Part shown: positions 42,666 to 51,291 of the stretch, one piece after another
How positions within the stretch are numbered: the stretch's first letter is position 1
How the letters are laid out: every line of letters begins with the position of its first letter
Source of the DNA: Flavobacterium hibisci
GTDB taxonomy: Bacteria; Bacteroidota; Bacteroidia; Flavobacteriales; Flavobacteriaceae
NCBI RefSeq assembly: GCF_020026925.1
Contig: NZ_JAIQDW010000003.1
Span: 186,001-250,000 of the forward strand
Direction of reading: 5' to 3'
DNA: 64,000 nucleotides
The notes under the pieces: generated by a model
What the model was told of the DNA's origin: nothing
Seen by the model: the letters and a program-made list of their open reading frames with translations, nothing else
Database searches by the model: none
Program-made: the position numbers and the translations under genes

Positions 42666-45428
42666 TTATTTCTCAGCATCCTGAGTTTCTTCCAGGTCTT
42701 CAGTATGTCTGCCAACTTTTACTTTTGGGTTATTCTGTGTTCCGGTAACAGTCAGTGGAATTCCAAATATTCCTAACGGAGGCAGTCCTAAACGCATTTT
42801 CAAGTTCAGTTTTCCATCCAGACTTGTTGTACCTTCTATTCTTGGTCTGAATCCGGCAAATTTAAATTTAAAGCGTTCAACAGTCATGATGTTGTTTTTG
42901 ATTGTACTTTTGATATCAACTCTGGAAACATCAGGATTTTTTATGGCTTCAGAGCTTGTTTTTTTGCTTACTGCATTAAACATTTTCAATCCTCTTATTT
43001 TTACATCTTTTACAGAAAGTGTTCCGCCGCCTGCAAAGGACGAATAAACAGGTTCCATACTTCCGTTTAAGCGACCTTTTAATTTATAATCCAAAGAAAC
43101 AATTCCTTGCGCTTTTTCAGCAGCACTGGCCATTTTTCTAAATACTTCAATTTCATTATACGCCCTTTTAATATCAAAGTCTGACGCAGTAATGGCATAA
43201 TCAAAATTTGCTTTTTGAGGAGTGACAGATTCATAACTGCCATTCATGCTGACATTGCAGCCAATTAAATTAAATCCTGTATTTCGCATGTTGAGTTTGC
43301 CATTTTTCATGCTTAAGTTTCCTCTTGCATTTTGAAGGTTAAGCTTGTCAAAATATACTTTTTGTGCATTTGTCATTAACTGCAGATTTAGATTCGCCGG
43401 AATTATGATAACTCCTGTCTGGTGCGTTGTAACAGGTTTTGTTTCAGTTTGAGGAACAGGATTTTTTGATGCAGATTTGTTCGTTTCTGTAGTTGACATA
43501 AATTCATCTACGTTAATATATCGCGCAGAAACTGTAAAAGAACCTTTTAGAATTCCGGTTTTAGTGATGGCATAATTAAAAACATTTTGCAGGTAGCCAT
43601 TCATTTTAAAATCAGATTGTCCGTAAGCAGCCAAAAAGTTATTGAAGGACATTTTGTCCTGATTGATTTTAAAAATACCTTCTTTAATGATGAATTTTTT
43701 AGGAAGATATTCTGATGCAATTCCGATGTTTCGTAATTCAAGTGTTCCCTTATTGCTAAGTTTGCTGTAATTTCCTTTTGTTGCATCACTTTGTTTTCCT
43801 TTTAAAGCCAGATCAGCTTTTATAAATCCATCCAAATCAAGACCTTTTGTAGAAAAGACTTTGTATATTTTATTAACATCAAGCTCTCCTTTAGCTCTTA
43901 TATCATAATGTAAATCATCAAAATTGTTCAGGTCTGCTGATACAAAAACAGGTTTTCCTTCAAAAGTAAACTGAGCAGGTTTTAGTTTCACTTTTAAATC
44001 ATCAAAAGTGCCTTTTTGATTGTCAATTGTAGTTTTTACAACAATATTTGTAATTGGATTTGGGTAATATTTGGTTTTAACATATCCATTATTTAAATCA
44101 ATAAAACCTTTTGTGGTTGGAAAAAGTCTGTTTTTTTGATCAAATTTTCCATTGGTTTTAATGTCTCCGGTCAATGTGCCTTTTAAGGTAATTCCTGGAA
44201 TTCCTAAAGCGTGGCTTAATTTGTCAAGATCAATTTTGGCTTTAAAATCACCATTTATATCAGGAGTATTTGCTCCTTTTATATAAAATTTTGATTTTAG
44301 ATAATCTTTATTAATGTTCAAAGACAAATTTTTAGCATCAACAATTAAAAGATCCGGATTTAAAGATGGGATTTTTGTTTTAATGTACAAATTCAAATCT
44401 GAAACCGGAAAAGCACTTTTGTCATAATTTACAAATCCGTTATCTATTTTCACATCTAAATTTAAATCAGGTGCTATATTTTTTGAAGCGATATAATCTC
44501 CTTTTAAAGTAAAAAGTAAATTAGTATTTCCTTTTAATTCGGTTTTAGAAAGCCAGGTAATATATTTTGGAGGAAATGCAGTGAAAATATCATACAAATC
44601 GCTATTGTCAGATTTAATAACAAAGTCCATATTGTAACCATCTTTCAAAAAGTCGAATTTTCCTTTGAAATCAACCAAAAGCTGATTGATTTTTAGGTTA
44701 TTCTGTTCAAAGAAAAACGATAATGAATTTACATTTACTTTCGTAATCAAATCAGCATCTATCTTTTTGTTCATCAGATAAGGCTCATCTTCATAAACAA
44801 TATTTAGTTTTTCAATTTTGGCTTTTGAATATAAGTCGAAAACAGCCTTGTTTAAATCCCCTTTTCCTAGATAGTTAAATCCCAAAGCGTCAAAATGCAC
44901 TTTGGTTGACTGGTCGTCGTAAATGATTTTGCTGTTCAAAATTTCAATTCTCTCCAGCTTTAAAGCAGTATCTGAACTGTCTTTTGATTTTTCCTGTTGT
45001 GAAGAAGATTTATAAATGTTGTAATTTGCCTCTCCTTTTGGATTCACTTTTACATTAATAAAGGAATCCGATAAATAAATCTGATCGATTTTTACTTCTT
45101 TGCTAAATAGCAGACTGGCGACATTAATTCCAAAAGAAACTTCTTTGGCTGTTATGAATTTTTCGTTTTTATAAGGCGCTGATCCATTTAGATGTAAATC
45201 ATTTAAAGTCAAAGTTAACGAAGGAAAATGATGAAAAAAAGAAAGTGAAACATCAGAATAATTCAGTTCTGCGCTCAGTTTTTCATTGGCAGTCTTTTTA
45301 ATCTGTTCCTTGATTTTATCGGCAAAAACAATAGGTGTCAAAAAAAGTAATCCCAAAACAACGACAAACGTTATTCCGGAATATTTGGCAATTTTTAATA
45401 AGATAGATTTAGTTTTATTTTTTGACAT
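42666..45428 (-). CDS. AsmA-family envelope protein
   Basis: A 920-residue protein with one N-terminal membrane helix (about residues 13-33, YSGITFVVVLGLLFLTPIVF) and a long periplasmic beta-rich body. The AsmA hallmarks are NLSYSDVSLSFFHHFPSLTL-like strands near the N-terminus and a C-terminal AsmA_2 region (ARGNLSMKNGKLNMRNT, GRPRIEGTTSLDGKLNLKM type). Relatives such as AsmA and TamB-like proteins are linked to lipid transport or outer-membrane biogenesis. The gene is alone with its own terminator. miaE lies upstream on the same strand. Confidence 0.87.
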   Translation of the reverse strand: MSKNKTKSILLKIAKYSGITFVVVLGLLFLTPIVFADKIKEQIKKTANEKLSAELNYSDVSLSFFHHFPSLTLTLNDLHLNGSAPYKNEKFITAKEVSFGINVASLLFSKEVKIDQIYLSDSFINVKVNPKGEANYNIYKSSSQQEKSKDSSDTALKLERIEILNSKIIYDDQSTKVHFDALGFNYLGKGDLNKAVFDLYSKAKIEKLNIVYEDEPYLMNKKIDADLITKVNVNSLSFFFEQNNLKINQLLVDFKGKFDFLKDGYNMDFVIKSDNSDLYDIFTAFPPKYITWLSKTELKGNTNLLFTLKGDYIASKNIAPDLNLDVKIDNGFVNYDKSAFPVSDLNLYIKTKIPSLNPDLLIVDAKNLSLNINKDYLKSKFYIKGANTPDINGDFKAKIDLDKLSHALGIPGITLKGTLTGDIKTNGKFDQKNRLFPTTKGFIDLNNGYVKTKYYPNPITNIVVKTTIDNQKGTFDDLKVKLKPAQFTFEGKPVFVSADLNNFDDLHYDIRAKGELDVNKIYKVFSTKGLDLDGFIKADLALKGKQSDATKGNYSKLSNKGTLELRNIGIASEYLPKKFIIKEGIFKINQDKMSFNNFLAAYGQSDFKMNGYLQNVFNYAITKTGILKGSFTVSARYINVDEFMSTTETNKSASKNPVPQTETKPVTTHQTGVIIIPANLNLQLMTNAQKVYFDKLNLQNARGNLSMKNGKLNMRNTGFNLIGCNVSMNGSYESVTPQKANFDYAITASDFDIKRAYNEIEVFRKMASAAEKAQGIVSLDYKLKGRLNGSMEPVYSSFAGGGTLSVKDVKIRGLKMFNAVSKKTSSEAIKNPDVSRVDIKSTIKNNIMTVERFKFKFAGFRPRIEGTTSLDGKLNLKMRLGLPPLGIFGIPLTVTGTQNNPKVKVGRHTEDLEETQDAEK

Positions 45429-45474
45429 GAATACTATTGAGAAGTGGTTTAAAAATAATAATTAAAAGTGTGGA

Positions 45475-46056
45475 TTATCCGTGAACAGTTTCGTTTTTTC
45501 CGTAATTGGTAATAATAGAACCTTCATATTCAATCCACTCTTTCCAGCGTTTGTCGATATCTATATTGTCTTGATATTTTCTGGCAAATCCTAAAAATGT
45601 GGTATAATGTCCCGCTTCAGAAATCATCAAATCACGATAAAATTTAGCCAGTTCTTCGTCTTTTATATTTTCTGAAAGCACTTTAAAGCGTTCGCAGCTT
45701 CTGGCTTCTATCATTGCTGAAAATAATAAGCGATCGCAAAGGGCATCTTTACGGCTGCCATCTTTTTTCATGAATTTAAAAAGCTCATTTACATAATGAT
45801 CCTTTCGCTCCCGCCCCAAAGTCAGGCCTCTTTTCTTGATTAAATTGTGAACCATTTGCAGGTGTTCCAGTTCTTCTCTGGCAATAACAAGCATTTCGGT
45901 TACCAATTCCTCTAATTCAGAGTTATACGTAACTAAGCTTATCGCGTTTGAAGCTGCTTTTTGCTCACACCAGGCATGATCCGTTAAAATTTCTTCGATA
46001 TTGGATTCAACGATATTTACCCAACGAGGATCTGTGGCTAATTTTAATCCTAACAT
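45475..46056 (-). CDS. miaE: tRNA-(ms2io6A37) hydroxylase-like protein MiaE
   Basis: 193 residues with the ferritin-like di-iron helices of MiaE. Glu and His ligands are visible in DHAWCEQKAAS, REELEHLQMV, IEARSCERF and SEAGHYTTF. The enzyme hydroxylates the isopentenyl side chain of ms2i6A37 in tRNA. A -7-like promoter element (TAATTTTG, minus strand) lies at 46078-46085, close to the ATG. The AsmA gene follows after 46 bp. Confidence 0.92.
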   Translation of the reverse strand: MLGLKLATDPRWVNIVESNIEEILTDHAWCEQKAASNAISLVTYNSELEELVTEMLVIAREELEHLQMVHNLIKKRGLTLGRERKDHYVNELFKFMKKDGSRKDALCDRLLFSAMIEARSCERFKVLSENIKDEELAKFYRDLMISEAGHYTTFLGFARKYQDNIDIDKRWKEWIEYEGSIITNYGKNETVHG

Positions 46057-46166
46057 AATTCTGCAGATTTATATTTGCAAAATTAGTTCTTTTTTATCAG
46101 CTTAAATCAGGAAACATCATGTAAATACGCTTAAAAATGCATTATTTTGTAGTTCAAACAATTAAA

Positions 46167-47411
46167 ATGAATCCAACAAAAAAACTTTTAATCATTGGCT
46201 TTGTATGGCCTGAACCAAATTCTTCTGCTGCTGGCGGAAGAATGATGCAGCTAATTTCAATTTTTCGTGAAAATGAATTCGAAATCACTTTGGCAAGCGC
46301 TGCACAGGACAGTGATTTTATGGTTGATTTGTCTGAATTTGGTGTTGAAAGAAAATCAATTGAGCTGAATAATTCGAGTTTTGATAATTTCATAATAGAA
46401 CTTGATCCGGATGTTGTTTTATTTGATCGTTTCATGATTGAAGAACAATTTGGCTGGCGTGTTGCAGAAAATTGCCCAAAAACCCTTCGGTTATTAGATA
46501 CAGAAGATTTACATTGTTTACGAACAGCAAGGCAAAAAGCTTTAAAGGAAAACCGAACTTTTGAGTTGACGGATTTACTTTCTGAAGAAGTAGCAAAACG
46601 CGAAATTGCCAGTATTTTAAGATGTGACTTGAGTTATATAATTTCTAAATTCGAAATGAAGGTTTTAAAGGATATTTTTAAAATGGATTCCGCTTTATTA
46701 CAATATTTACCCTTTTTAGTTGAAGAAATAGAAGAAGAAGAGTTGTTGGTATTACCTTCTTTTGAAGAACGGCAGCATTTTGTTTTCATCGGAAATTTTC
46801 TGCATGAACCCAATTGGAATACGGTTCAATATTTGAAAGAAGCCATTTGGCCTTTAATTAAAAAAGATTTGCCAGAAGCTGTCCTGGAAATCTATGGAGC
46901 TTATCCTTCGCAAAAAGTATTACAATTGCATCAGCCTAAAAACGGGTTTTTTATCATGGGAAGAGCAGTAGATGCAAATGAAATAATAAAAAAATCAAGA
47001 GTTGTCCTGGCGCCAATACGTTTTGGAGCAGGTTTAAAAGGTAAATTATTAGAAGCGATGCAATGCGGAACACCAAGCGTAACTTCAACAATTGGTTCTG
47101 AAGCTATGCATGAAAATTTGTCTTGGAATGGTTTCATTGAAGATAATCCAGATGAGTTTGCTAAAAAAGCAATTTTACTTTATCAGGATGAAAATCTTTG
47201 GAAGCAATCTCAAAAAAACGGAATTGCAATTATAAACGAATGTTATTCAAAAGATAAATATTCGGAAAAATTAATAGATAGGGTTAATTTATTATTGAAT
47301 GACTCTGAAACGCATCGCCTTCATAATTTTATGGGAAGCCTATTGCAGCATCACACTTTAAAAAGTACAAAATATATGGCAAAATGGATAGAGGCAAAGA
47401 ACAAAAATTAA
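46167..47411 (+). CDS. Glycosyltransferase, GT4-like
   Basis: About 414 residues with a GT-B fold. The N-terminal Rossmann half starts LLIIGFVWPEPNSSAAGGRM. The C-terminal donor-binding half has FIGNFLHEPNWNTVQYL, LEIYGAYPSQ, VVLAPIRFGAGLKGKLLEAM and GTPSVTSTIGSEAM, a typical GT4 pattern with the E-x7-E type region. I start at ATG 46167 (MNPTKKLL), since the frame from 46137 adds only a poor leader. The acceptor is unknown. It is a single gene, and its stop overlaps by 4 bp with the convergent AraC regulator gene. Confidence 0.87.
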   Translation: MNPTKKLLIIGFVWPEPNSSAAGGRMMQLISIFRENEFEITLASAAQDSDFMVDLSEFGVERKSIELNNSSFDNFIIELDPDVVLFDRFMIEEQFGWRVAENCPKTLRLLDTEDLHCLRTARQKALKENRTFELTDLLSEEVAKREIASILRCDLSYIISKFEMKVLKDIFKMDSALLQYLPFLVEEIEEEELLVLPSFEERQHFVFIGNFLHEPNWNTVQYLKEAIWPLIKKDLPEAVLEIYGAYPSQKVLQLHQPKNGFFIMGRAVDANEIIKKSRVVLAPIRFGAGLKGKLLEAMQCGTPSVTSTIGSEAMHENLSWNGFIEDNPDEFAKKAILLYQDENLWKQSQKNGIAIINECYSKDKYSEKLIDRVNLLLNDSETHRLHNFMGSLLQHHTLKSTKYMAKWIEAKNKN

Positions 47412-48286
47412 ACGTCCATTTTTCCAAAACCAACTGTCTCACGATACATTTGAGGTGAAATATCGGCATTGGTTTTAAAGAAACGGCTGAAGTAATGCTC
47501 GTCATCATAGCCCAGTTCATATGCTATTTCTTTGACGGTTTTACTGGTCAGGTATAACTCTCTTTTGGCTTCGATAATAATTCTTTCCGAAATTAAATCG
47601 GTTAACGTTTTATTAAAATAATTCTTGGATAGTTTTGCGAGGGCTTTGGAAGAAATATTCAACAAGTCAGCATAATTTCCTGCAGAATGTTTGGTTTTGA
47701 AATTCAATTCAATCGCATCTTTTAAGTTTTGAAGAATAACAGGCTCTTTTGAATCTGGAACCGAATTCATTTCTTCCAATTGTTCTGTCTTTAATCTTGA
47801 TGCTGTGATTAAGAATATTTTCAAATACGAAATCAGTAGTTCGTATTGCGCCAATTCAGCATTTAGAATCTCGGCTTTCATTTGGTCGATAACCATATTA
47901 AAAGTCAGTTCAGCCTGCTCCGTAACTTTTACATAAGGCGGCTGATAAATATTGTTGAACAAAACACCGTTGCACGAAACTTCTTTTTGATGCATATGAA
48001 TGCAATAAAAATCAGGGTGAAAGTGAATCGCGATTCCTTCAATTGGCTCGCTTACACAAAGCATAAAAGGCTGATAAGGAGAAAAGGCGAGGAGCGAGTT
48101 TTCTTCAAAATGATGTTCTGCAAAATCGGCTTTGACTTTGCCTTTTCCTTTGGTTACCCAAATTAAAGAGTAATAATTATTGCGCTGTAAATGGTCAAAA
48201 TGAATATTGTCTTCAAATGGAAGAATTTTAAATGCTAAATTTCCGGTTTTCGGATTTATTAAAGTGTAAACATTTTGAGAACTCAT
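47408..48286 (-). CDS. AraC-family transcriptional regulator
   Basis: About 292 residues. The N-terminal half is a cupin-like sensing domain (YYSLIWVTKGKGKVKADF, AFSPYQPFMLC). The C-terminal roughly 100 residues hold two helix-turn-helix motifs (HSAGNYADLLNISSKALAKL and TVKEIAYELGYDDEHYFSRFFK). I choose ATG 48286 (MSSQNVYTL), because a hairpin terminator occupies 48305-48345 and the longer frame from 48319 runs into it. The AhpD-like gene lies upstream on the same strand and is a possible target. The effector is unknown. Confidence 0.88.
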   Translation of the reverse strand: MSSQNVYTLINPKTGNLAFKILPFEDNIHFDHLQRNNYYSLIWVTKGKGKVKADFAEHHFEENSLLAFSPYQPFMLCVSEPIEGIAIHFHPDFYCIHMHQKEVSCNGVLFNNIYQPPYVKVTEQAELTFNMVIDQMKAEILNAELAQYELLISYLKIFLITASRLKTEQLEEMNSVPDSKEPVILQNLKDAIELNFKTKHSAGNYADLLNISSKALAKLSKNYFNKTLTDLISERIIIEAKRELYLTSKTVKEIAYELGYDDEHYFSRFFKTNADISPQMYRETVGFGKMDV

Positions 48287-48304
48287 AAAGGGCGGTTTTA
48301 AAAA

Positions 48305-48345
48305 TATAAAGATAGGCATGAAAATAATTCACCACTATCTTTATA
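48305..48345 (-). terminator. Terminator between the AhpD-like gene and the AraC regulator gene
   Basis: TATAAAGATAG and CTATCTTTATA form a perfect 11-bp stem. On the minus strand it is followed by a T-rich tract. It suggests the two genes are transcribed separately. Confidence 0.65.
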
Positions 48346-48376
48346 AATTGATTTTTGTTATTATGTTATTCTGAAA

Positions 48377-48907
48377 TTAAATTGCTGGAAAGTCAATTTC
48401 AGTATTAGCGACATTGTTGAAATAATTTGTCAGCACATTCAAAGCGACGTGAGCAATAGTTTCAGCGATTTCAGCATCTGCAACTCCTGCATTTTTAGCT
48501 TTATTTACATCTTCATCATTTACTAAACCATTTTTGCTGATTAAAGTTTTGGCCAATTGTAATATCGCTTCTGTTTTTGGATCTGTAGAATTTCCGGATC
48601 TTGCTGCTTTTAAAACTTCCGGATCTGCTTTAATTAATTTTTCTCCAATAAAAGTGTGAGCTGCTAAACAGTAATCACATGAGTTGCTTTCTGAAACGGC
48701 CAAAGCGATTAATTCTCCTGTTTTCGCGCTTAATTTTCCGTGGCTTAAAGCTCCGCTTAAGTTTAAATATCCTTCTAAGACTGCTGGAGAATTACCCATT
48801 GTTCTCATCATGTTCGGAACAACTCCTAGTTTTGCCTGTACAGCGTTGAACAAATCTTTAGTTTTTCCTGTTACTTCTTCCGGGTTTAATGCTGTTAATC
48901 GTGTCAT
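48377..48907 (-). CDS. Carboxymuconolactone decarboxylase / AhpD-like protein
   Basis: A 176-residue protein with the CMD/AhpD alpha-helical fold. The redox motif C77-D-Y-C80 with His84 (SCDYCLAAH) is that of alkylhydroperoxidase AhpD-type enzymes, which reduce peroxides by a thiol relay. LGVVPNMMRTMGNSPAVLEGYLN is the usual N-terminal block of the family. No signal peptide is present, so it should be cytosolic. An AraC regulator gene follows. The physiological substrate is unknown. Confidence 0.87.
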   Translation of the reverse strand: MTRLTALNPEEVTGKTKDLFNAVQAKLGVVPNMMRTMGNSPAVLEGYLNLSGALSHGKLSAKTGELIALAVSESNSCDYCLAAHTFIGEKLIKADPEVLKAARSGNSTDPKTEAILQLAKTLISKNGLVNDEDVNKAKNAGVADAEIAETIAHVALNVLTNYFNNVANTEIDFPAI

Positions 48908-49058
48908 TTTATTTAATTTTTAATTGTTATTATTTGTTGTTGTCTTTTGACATTACAAAGGTGCGACGATTACAGATTTTAGAAAATGGAGAATTGGCGC
49001 TATGTGATGGACAATTTTCCCTCTTTTTATTTTGAGGTTAAAAAGTGTGATTTTTTTC

Positions 49059-49142
49059 AGGAGCTAATCCCGCTATTCGTTACAATCTTTTGTGGCGAAC
49101 CCCGCCACAAAAGGATTTTCACTTCTATCGGGGCTAGGGCTC
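49059..49142 (-). repeat. Dispersed structured repeat, copy D
   Basis: Read on the minus strand: CCTAGCCCCGATAGAAGTGA at the left, core hairpin TTTTGTGGCG/CGCCACAAAA, and right arm GAATAGCGGGATTAGCTCCT. The outer arms match copies A-C but the core is different. It lies in the 442-bp gap between the AhpD-like and M1 peptidase genes, together with a GTCATTTCGAC hairpin and a terminator. I see no gene there. Confidence 0.85.
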
Positions 49143-49173
49143 TCATTTTCATAAGAGTGTTCTTCGTTATTTT

Positions 49174-49277
49174 TGTCATTTCGACTGAAAGGAGAAATCA
49201 CACTAGAAATTCCGTAAAGTTATATCGCTAATCTTTGTGGTTACGATTGTGATTTCTCCCTACGGTCGAAATTGACA
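49174..49277. repeat. Long hairpin repeat, GTCATTTCGAC family, second copy
   Basis: TGTCATTTCGACTGAAAGGA on the left is mirrored imperfectly by TCTCCCTACGGTCGAAATTG on the right. The loop shares TAGAAATTCCG and AATCTTTGT with the copy at 37839, so the two are copies of one element about 100 bp long. Confidence 0.85.
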
Positions 49278-49290
49278 GACAGCAGCGTAT

Positions 49291-49325
49291 AAAAAAAGAG
49301 ATTATCCTTTATGAATAATCTCTTT
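49291..49325 (-). terminator. Terminator of the M1 peptidase gene
   Basis: AAAGAGATTAT (49295-49305) pairs with ATAATCTCTTT (49315-49325). On the minus strand a T7 run follows. Confidence 0.88.
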
Positions 49326-49349
49326 TGAAATTTATAAATATGAAGAATT

Positions 49350-51197
49350 TTACTTCAAAACATCTTCAATAGCCTGAATAGTCGTAGCGTGATAACCAGG
49401 TTTTGCTTTCTCAAAAACCTCTTTCGCCCAAATTTTTCCTTCAGGAGTTTTAACCATTTCTTTGTAAAGCATTATGACAGATCCAGTTCTGCTGATTCCA
49501 ATTAAAAATTGCTCAATTGCAGGATAAGCCGGCTTGTATTGATGACGAATTGCCTGAACAAACCACTGACGTTTGATTATGAAATTTCCACCTTTTGTAA
49601 AGTTGAATTCTTTATCAATAGCTTCCATTTCTGCAACTGTAATATCCGCTGGAAGATGATCTATAAAATGCTGTTTTTCTGCAGTTGTAGTGATTTTTTT
49701 GCTTAAACCTGCAACACCGGTTTTTCTCCAGTTGTTTTGGATTTTATCAATAGCATCAAAATCTGCTGAACTTACAGGGGTTATATTTGATGGAATTCCC
49801 GGTTTGTAAATCCAGTCTCCTAATTTAATTTTATCGGCTAAAGCTTTGTCGCCTTTAATAAGATTTTCGTTGATATACTTTACGAAATCTTCTGTTGTAA
49901 TAGATTTGAAAGCGTGGGCATCAAAATAGTTTTTAATAAACGGATCGAATTTTTCACGTCCCACAGCATTTTCAATCATTCTTAAAAAAGCATATCCTTT
50001 TACATACGGAATCATACTTATTCCGTCATCAGGATTTCTTCCCGTCAAACTCACTTTTAATCTTGTGTCCGGACTTGTGTTTCCATATTCAGCAACATTA
50101 TCAACTAGCTCTTTGTTGGTGATAACGTTTTGCATTTCAAATTCTTTCTTTCCAAAGATAGCTTCTCCAATTCTGTGTTCTACATAAGTGGTAAAACCTT
50201 CATTTAGCCAAATATCATCCCAGGTTGCGTTGGTCACTAAATTTCCGCTCCAGCTGTGGCCTAATTCATGTGCTAATAAACTTGTTAACGAACGATCTCC
50301 CGCTATTACGCCAGGAGTTAAGAAAGTTAAGTTTGGATTTTCCATTCCGCCATAAGGAAAACTTGGCGGCAAAACCAAAACATCGTAACGTCCCCAACGA
50401 TACGGACCGTATAGTTTCTCTGCTGCAACAACCATTTTTCCAAGTTCAGCAAATTCCCAAGCCGATTTTTTAAGCATCGATGGTTCTGCGTAAACTCCGG
50501 TTCTGTTATCAATAGATTGAAATGCAATATCCCCAACAGCAATTGCCATTAAATAAGACGGAATTGCTTTGTATTGTTTGAAAGTATAAACTCCAGTATC
50601 ATTTTTCTTCTGTGGATTTACAGCACTCATCACAGCCAATAAATCTTTAGGAACTGTAACTTTTGCATTGTAAGTAAAACGAATTCCAGGCGAATCCTGA
50701 CACGGAATCCAGGTACGAGACCAAACGCTTTCTCCTTGAGAGAATAAAAACGGATGCTTTTTGTCAGCTGTTTGTTCTGGTTTTAACCATTGCAAAGCAA
50801 CAGCGTCTTTAGTTGTACTGTAGTAAATATTTACTTTAGTTGTGTTGGGTTCAATAGTAATATGAAGTGGTTTTCCGTGAAATTCAGTATCTTTTCCAAG
50901 TTCGAACTTGGTTTCTTTTTCTTCGTCTCCTAAAGTTACTTTGGTAATATTTAAAGTGTTTTCATCAAAAATAATTTCATTTCCTTTACTGATATTATCA
51001 ATCAACCAGGACGCTTTTCCTGAAATAGTCTGGGTATCAAAATCAACTTTAATATCAAGATCCAGATGCTTGACCACAGCGAGTTCTGGTTTAGAATAGC
51101 TGTGTTCATCGGTAACAACTGCTTGTTTTTCGGTTTGCTCTTTTTTCTGGCAGGCAATTACTGTTAGAAATAAAGCTACAAGGATTAGTTTCTTCAT
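49350..51197 (-). CDS. M1-family zinc aminopeptidase, lipoprotein
   Basis: A 615-residue lipoprotein with lipobox VIAC (Cys16). The M1 substrate motif GGMEN is in FPYGGMENPNLTF. The zinc site is H310-E311-x2-H314 in AHELGHSW, with Glu333 in WLNEGFTTY. The layout resembles leukotriene A4 hydrolase-type aminopeptidases, with a C-terminal helical domain. It should act in the periplasm or at the surface, clipping N-terminal residues from peptides. It is a single gene between two terminators. Confidence 0.94.
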   Translation of the reverse strand: MKKLILVALFLTVIACQKKEQTEKQAVVTDEHSYSKPELAVVKHLDLDIKVDFDTQTISGKASWLIDNISKGNEIIFDENTLNITKVTLGDEEKETKFELGKDTEFHGKPLHITIEPNTTKVNIYYSTTKDAVALQWLKPEQTADKKHPFLFSQGESVWSRTWIPCQDSPGIRFTYNAKVTVPKDLLAVMSAVNPQKKNDTGVYTFKQYKAIPSYLMAIAVGDIAFQSIDNRTGVYAEPSMLKKSAWEFAELGKMVVAAEKLYGPYRWGRYDVLVLPPSFPYGGMENPNLTFLTPGVIAGDRSLTSLLAHELGHSWSGNLVTNATWDDIWLNEGFTTYVEHRIGEAIFGKKEFEMQNVITNKELVDNVAEYGNTSPDTRLKVSLTGRNPDDGISMIPYVKGYAFLRMIENAVGREKFDPFIKNYFDAHAFKSITTEDFVKYINENLIKGDKALADKIKLGDWIYKPGIPSNITPVSSADFDAIDKIQNNWRKTGVAGLSKKITTTAEKQHFIDHLPADITVAEMEAIDKEFNFTKGGNFIIKRQWFVQAIRHQYKPAYPAIEQFLIGISRTGSVIMLYKEMVKTPEGKIWAKEVFEKAKPGYHATTIQAIEDVLK

Positions 51198-51232
51198 TTT
51201 ATGAGTTTTTGAATTTGAGGATGGAAATTAAA

Positions 51233-51270
51233 CAAAAAATCCCGTCCCGAAAAACTTCGGGACGGGATTT
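51233..51270 (-). terminator. Terminator of the pdhA-E2 operon
   Basis: AAATCCCGTCCCGA and TCGGGACGGGATTT form a perfect 14-bp stem. On the minus strand it is followed by TTTTGTTT. It lies about 20 bp past the E2 stop codon. Confidence 0.95.
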
Positions 51271-51291
51271 AATTATAAAATTTACAGCTAA

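Noticed and set aside
48986..49231. 81-codon ORF in the repeat-rich gap before the M1 peptidase
   Set aside because: It runs through repeat copy D and the GTCATTTCGAC hairpin, so it is not a gene.
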